Shown here: positions 40,508 through 42,514 of the stretch, piece after piece
How the letters are laid out: each line of letters begins with the position of its first letter
Position numbering within the stretch: the first letter of the stretch is position 1
From: JAICYJ01 sp963797565
GTDB lineage: Bacteria; Actinomycetota; Thermoleophilia; Gaiellales; JAICJC01
Direction: 5' to 3'
Length of the DNA: 42,514 nt
Assembly (NCBI GenBank): GCA_963797565.1
Contig: CAWCPM010000004.1
Location: 1 to 42,514, forward strand
Program-made: the position numbers and the translations under genes
Notes under the pieces: generated by a model
Seen by the model: only the letters and a program-made list of their open reading frames with translations
Databases searched by the model: none
Told to the model about the DNA's origin: nothing

Positions 40508-40513
40508 TATCGT
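40508..40513 (+). promoter_or_regulatory. -10 box (TATCGT) for the ABC exporter operon
   Basis: TATCGT stands 8 nt before GTG 40522 and is divergent from the cyclase promoter. Confidence 0.5.
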
Positions 40514-40521
40514 GACTGCTC

Positions 40522-41496
40522 GTGGTGAGCAGCAACGGAGACACCCCAGGAGCGGCCGATGTCATCCACACGACCGACCTGACCAAGGTATACCCCGGCG
40601 GCGTCACGGCCGTCGACGGCATGAACCTGACGGTGTTCCAGGGCGAGATTTTCGGGCTACTGGGGCCAAACGGCGCCGGCAAGACGACCACCGCGAGCAT
40701 GCTGACGACGCGCGTGATCCCGACCTCGGGGCGCGCCCTGGTGGGCGGCATCGACGTGGTGAAGCAGCCGGCCGTGGCCAAGCAGCTGATCGGCGTCGTG
40801 CCCCAGACCAACACGCTCGACCGGTCGCTGACCGTCTGGGAGAACCTCTACTTCCACGGGCGCTTCTTCGGCATGGGCGCCCGCCGATCGCGGGCCGCGG
40901 CCGACGAGCTGCTGGTCAAGTTCCGGCTGCAGGAGCGGGCCAACGCGCCGGTGATGGCGCTGTCCGGCGGGCTGGCGCAGCGGCTGATGGTGGCGCGGGC
41001 GCTGCTGCACGAGCCGGCCATCCTGTTCCTGGACGAGCCCACGGCCGGCCTCGATCCGCAGAGCCGGATCGGGCTCTGGGAGATCGTCGGCAGCCTGCAC
41101 GAGAGCGGCCAGACGGTGGTGCTCACCACCCACAACATGGAGGAGGCCGACCAGCTCTGCGACCGGATCGGGATCATGGACCACGGCCAGATCCTGGCGC
41201 TGGGCACGTCGGACGAGCTGAAGCGGCTGGTCGCGGCCGACACGATCGTGACGGTGACGGCCGACGGCGACCTGGAGCGGCTGGCGCAGGTGCTGCGCGA
41301 TGACGTGACCGACGTGGACGGCACCACCGTCCTGGACGGGATGGTGCAGGTCGCGGTGCGCGGCACCGACCGGGTGCTGGTGCGCGTGATCGGCGCGGCC
41401 GAGGACGCGGGCTTCGCGGTGCGCGACGTGCAGGTGGCGCCGCCGTCGCTGGAGACGGTATTCATCGATCTGACAGGGAAGGAGCTGCGCGACTAG
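40522..41496 (+). CDS. ABC transporter ATP-binding protein, DrrA/NatA-like
   Basis: This 324-residue nucleotide-binding subunit is of the ABC-2 exporter type. Walker A is LLGPNGAGKTTTASML, the Q-loop is GVVPQTNTLDRSLTVWENLY, the signature is ALSGGLAQRLMVARALLHEP, Walker B is ILFLDEPTAGLDPQSRIGLW and the H-loop is VVLTTHNMEEADQLCDRIGI. The C-terminal 90 residues (DTIVTVTADGDLERLAQVLR to PSLETVFIDLTGKELRD) form the regulatory domain seen in drug exporters of the DrrA group. GTG 40522 is preferred from the -10 box; GTG 40525 is possible. The permease follows at once. Substrates of this group range from antibiotics to lipids. Confidence 0.93.
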   Translation: MVSSNGDTPGAADVIHTTDLTKVYPGGVTAVDGMNLTVFQGEIFGLLGPNGAGKTTTASMLTTRVIPTSGRALVGGIDVVKQPAVAKQLIGVVPQTNTLDRSLTVWENLYFHGRFFGMGARRSRAAADELLVKFRLQERANAPVMALSGGLAQRLMVARALLHEPAILFLDEPTAGLDPQSRIGLWEIVGSLHESGQTVVLTTHNMEEADQLCDRIGIMDHGQILALGTSDELKRLVAADTIVTVTADGDLERLAQVLRDDVTDVDGTTVLDGMVQVAVRGTDRVLVRVIGAAEDAGFAVRDVQVAPPSLETVFIDLTGKELRD

Positions 41497-41536
41497 ATGG
41501 CCACAAAGACCGCACCACCCACCCCAGCCCCGGCAG

Positions 41537-42376
41537 ATGTATCAGACCCGCTCGGCCGTGCGATCGAGCCGGATCGCATTCGGCGCGCTGCTGCTGCGCG
41601 ACCTGGTGGTGCTGCGAAAGCACCTGCGCGAGTTCATCCCGCGCACGATCGTGCAGCCGCTGCTGCTCTGCTTCGTGTTCCTGTACGTGTTCCCGACGAT
41701 CGGCACCGGCGTCGGCGGGCGCGGCGGCGCCGCCGGCGAGTCGGCGTTCGCGACCACGCTGGTGGCCGGCGTGGTGGGACTGACCATCATGTTCCAGGGC
41801 ATCCAGGCGGTGGCGCTGCCGATGGTGCAGGAGTTCGGGTACACGAAGGAGATCGAGGACCGGGTGCTGGCGCCGCTGCCGGTGTCGCTGGTGGCGCTCG
41901 AGAAGGTGGCGTTCGGCGCGATCCAGGGGATGCTGGCGGCGTGCATCGTGTTCCCGATCGCGGCCGTCGTGCACGCGCGGTCGATCCACATCAACCTGTC
42001 GGTGCACTGGGCGGTGCTGCTGACGCTGGTGCCGCTCGCCTGCGTGGCCTGCTCGGCGCTGGGGCTCACGTTCGGCACCATCTTCGACCCGCGAAACGTG
42101 CCGCTGATGTTCGGCATCATCATCCTGCCGCTGACCTTCCTGGGCGGGACGTACTACGCCTGGACGACGCTGTCACCGGTGACGGTGTGGGGCGTGCACT
42201 GGCTGCAGATCCTGGTGCTGGTGAACCCGCTGGTCTACATCAACGAGGGCTCGCGGGCGGCGCTCACGACCTCGGGGCACATGTCGCTGTGGGCGGTCTA
42301 TCCGGCGCTGATCGCGTTCACCGCGTTCTTCCTGTGGCTGGGCACGACCAACTTCCGGCGGCGCGTGATCAGCTAG
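41537..42376 (+). CDS. ABC-2 type transporter permease, DrrB-like
   Basis: This 279-residue membrane protein has six hydrophobic segments: RTIVQPLLLCFVFLYVFPTI, FATTLVAGVVGLTIMFQGIQ, KVAFGAIQGMLAACIVFPIA, LSVHWAVLLTLVPLACVACS, NVPLMFGIIILPLTFLGGTY and SLWAVYPALIAFTAFFLWLG. LVNPLVYINEGSR before the last helix is typical of ABC-2 permeases. The ATG at 41537 has no ribosome binding site or -10 box. Directly after the ATPase stop, another ATG at 41497 opens MATKTAPPTPAPAD in a different frame, which would join this protein if one base near 41533-41540 were extra. The true N-terminus may therefore be 13-14 residues longer. It pairs with the ATPase gene. Confidence 0.88.
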   Translation: MYQTRSAVRSSRIAFGALLLRDLVVLRKHLREFIPRTIVQPLLLCFVFLYVFPTIGTGVGGRGGAAGESAFATTLVAGVVGLTIMFQGIQAVALPMVQEFGYTKEIEDRVLAPLPVSLVALEKVAFGAIQGMLAACIVFPIAAVVHARSIHINLSVHWAVLLTLVPLACVACSALGLTFGTIFDPRNVPLMFGIIILPLTFLGGTYYAWTTLSPVTVWGVHWLQILVLVNPLVYINEGSRAALTTSGHMSLWAVYPALIAFTAFFLWLGTTNFRRRVIS

Positions 42377-42379
42377 GCC

Positions 42380-42392
42380 GGCGCCCGGCGCC
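42380..42392 (+). terminator. GC-rich inverted repeat after the ABC operon, candidate terminator
   Basis: GGCGCC-C-GGCGCC lies 4 nt after the permease stop and before the tRNA promoter. There is no clear T-run. Confidence 0.35.
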
Positions 42393-42406
42393 TGCGCGTT
42401 CCTTGC

Positions 42407-42412
42407 TATCTT
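42407..42412 (+). promoter_or_regulatory. -10 box (TATCTT) of the tRNA-Ser gene
   Basis: TATCTT lies 10 nt before the mature 5' end of tRNA-Ser, so the 5' leader to be removed by RNase P would be about 4 nt. Confidence 0.45.
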
Positions 42413-42422
42413 CGAGCCGCCC

Positions 42423-42512
42423 GGCGGGGTGGCGGAGCGGTTGAACGCACCGGTCTTGAAAACCGGCAGTGGTCGTCAAGGTCACTCGTGGGTTCGAATC
42501 CCACCCCCGCCG
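42423..42512 (+). tRNA. tRNA-Ser (anticodon UGA)
   Basis: The acceptor stem GGCGGGG (42423-42429) pairs with CCCCGCC (42505-42511), and G 42512 is the discriminator base that suits serine. The anticodon arm is CCGGT-CTTGAAA-ACCGG with TGA at 42457-42459, reading UCN serine codons beginning with UCA. A long extra arm (GTGGTCGTCAAGGTCAC region) marks a class II tRNA. The T arm is GTGGG-TTCGAAT-CCCAC. The two bases after the discriminator are CT, so CCA is not encoded. Confidence 0.97.
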
Positions 42513-42514
42513 CT

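Noticed and set aside
42423..42512. tRNA-Ser gene as an integration site of a mobile element
   Set aside because: The window ends two bases after the tRNA and no integrase is seen, so there is no evidence for it.

Overview
The window is a 42.5 kb piece of a very GC-rich chromosome (about 70% by eye), densely coded on both strands. It has short gaps, many ATGA/GTGA overlaps and frequent GTG starts. Many genes carry a TAnnnT -10 box only 6-10 nt before the start codon, which is the leaderless architecture of Actinobacteria. A siroheme-decarboxylase (AhbA-AhbB) fusion, a MscL with a C-terminal zinc ribbon, lhr next to nei, and actinobacterial-style cyclases and drug-exporter ABC genes also fit. 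A member of Thermoleophilia (Solirubrobacterales/Gaiellales) is my best guess. That is inference from gene style, not a database match. I see no phage, insertion sequence, CRISPR array or rRNA.

Layout. 1-2.1 kb: an anti-sigma/ECF-sigma pair, a CBS-domain protein and an XRE regulator (all minus). 2.2-5.7 kb: proB-proA and a FabF-type ketosynthase. 5.7-7.5 kb: a 328-bp noncoding gap, clpP (minus), and a divergent SRPBCC-ArsR operon with two identical-format operators between them. 7.5-10.7 kb: an orphan E1-alpha dehydrogenase subunit with a small partner, a lone Flp pilin behind a structured leader, a lipoate-protein ligase and a coiled-coil protein. 10.7-14.2 kb: a geranylgeranyl-reductase-type flavoprotein, mscL, a YbjN-type protein, a 55-aa membrane protein and a methyltransferase. 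14.5-17.9 kb: a glycolate-oxidase operon with intact glcD, short glcE and frameshifted glcF. 17.9-23.1 kb: a secreted Ig-like protein, aconitase, two small genes and glpX. 23.1-29.0 kb: a tightly overlapped lhr-nei-ADP-ribosylglycohydrolase operon. 29.0-31.5 kb: a CopD-like membrane protein, then a YedY-like molybdoenzyme, cytochrome b561 and a PhnP-like hydrolase. 31.6-34.2 kb: ahbAB, GNAT, ECF sigma and ogt (all minus). 34.2-37.7 kb: a cytochrome c lipoprotein, a frameshifted HAD phosphatase, serS and a Cys/Met-type PLP enzyme. 37.7-42.4 kb: a multiply frameshifted sedolisin, a class III cyclase, a DrrAB-like ABC exporter and tRNA-Ser(UGA).

The most useful second-look items are these. (1) A pair of GCAAC-N6-GTTGC operators suggests that one ArsR repressor also controls clpP. 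(2) A 34-bp dispersed repeat has one copy inside the lhr reading frame. (3) Two divergent -10 boxes share a TA between ahbAB and a cytochrome c gene. (4) The Flp leader is highly structured and its last stem covers the ribosome binding site. (5) Five same-direction frame changes occur in genes whose catalytic residues are intact, which points to systematic sequence error or very recent mutation. (6) The lhr-nei-ADPRH genes overlap as a coupled cassette. The glcE protein also lacks the usual N-terminal FAD-binding part.
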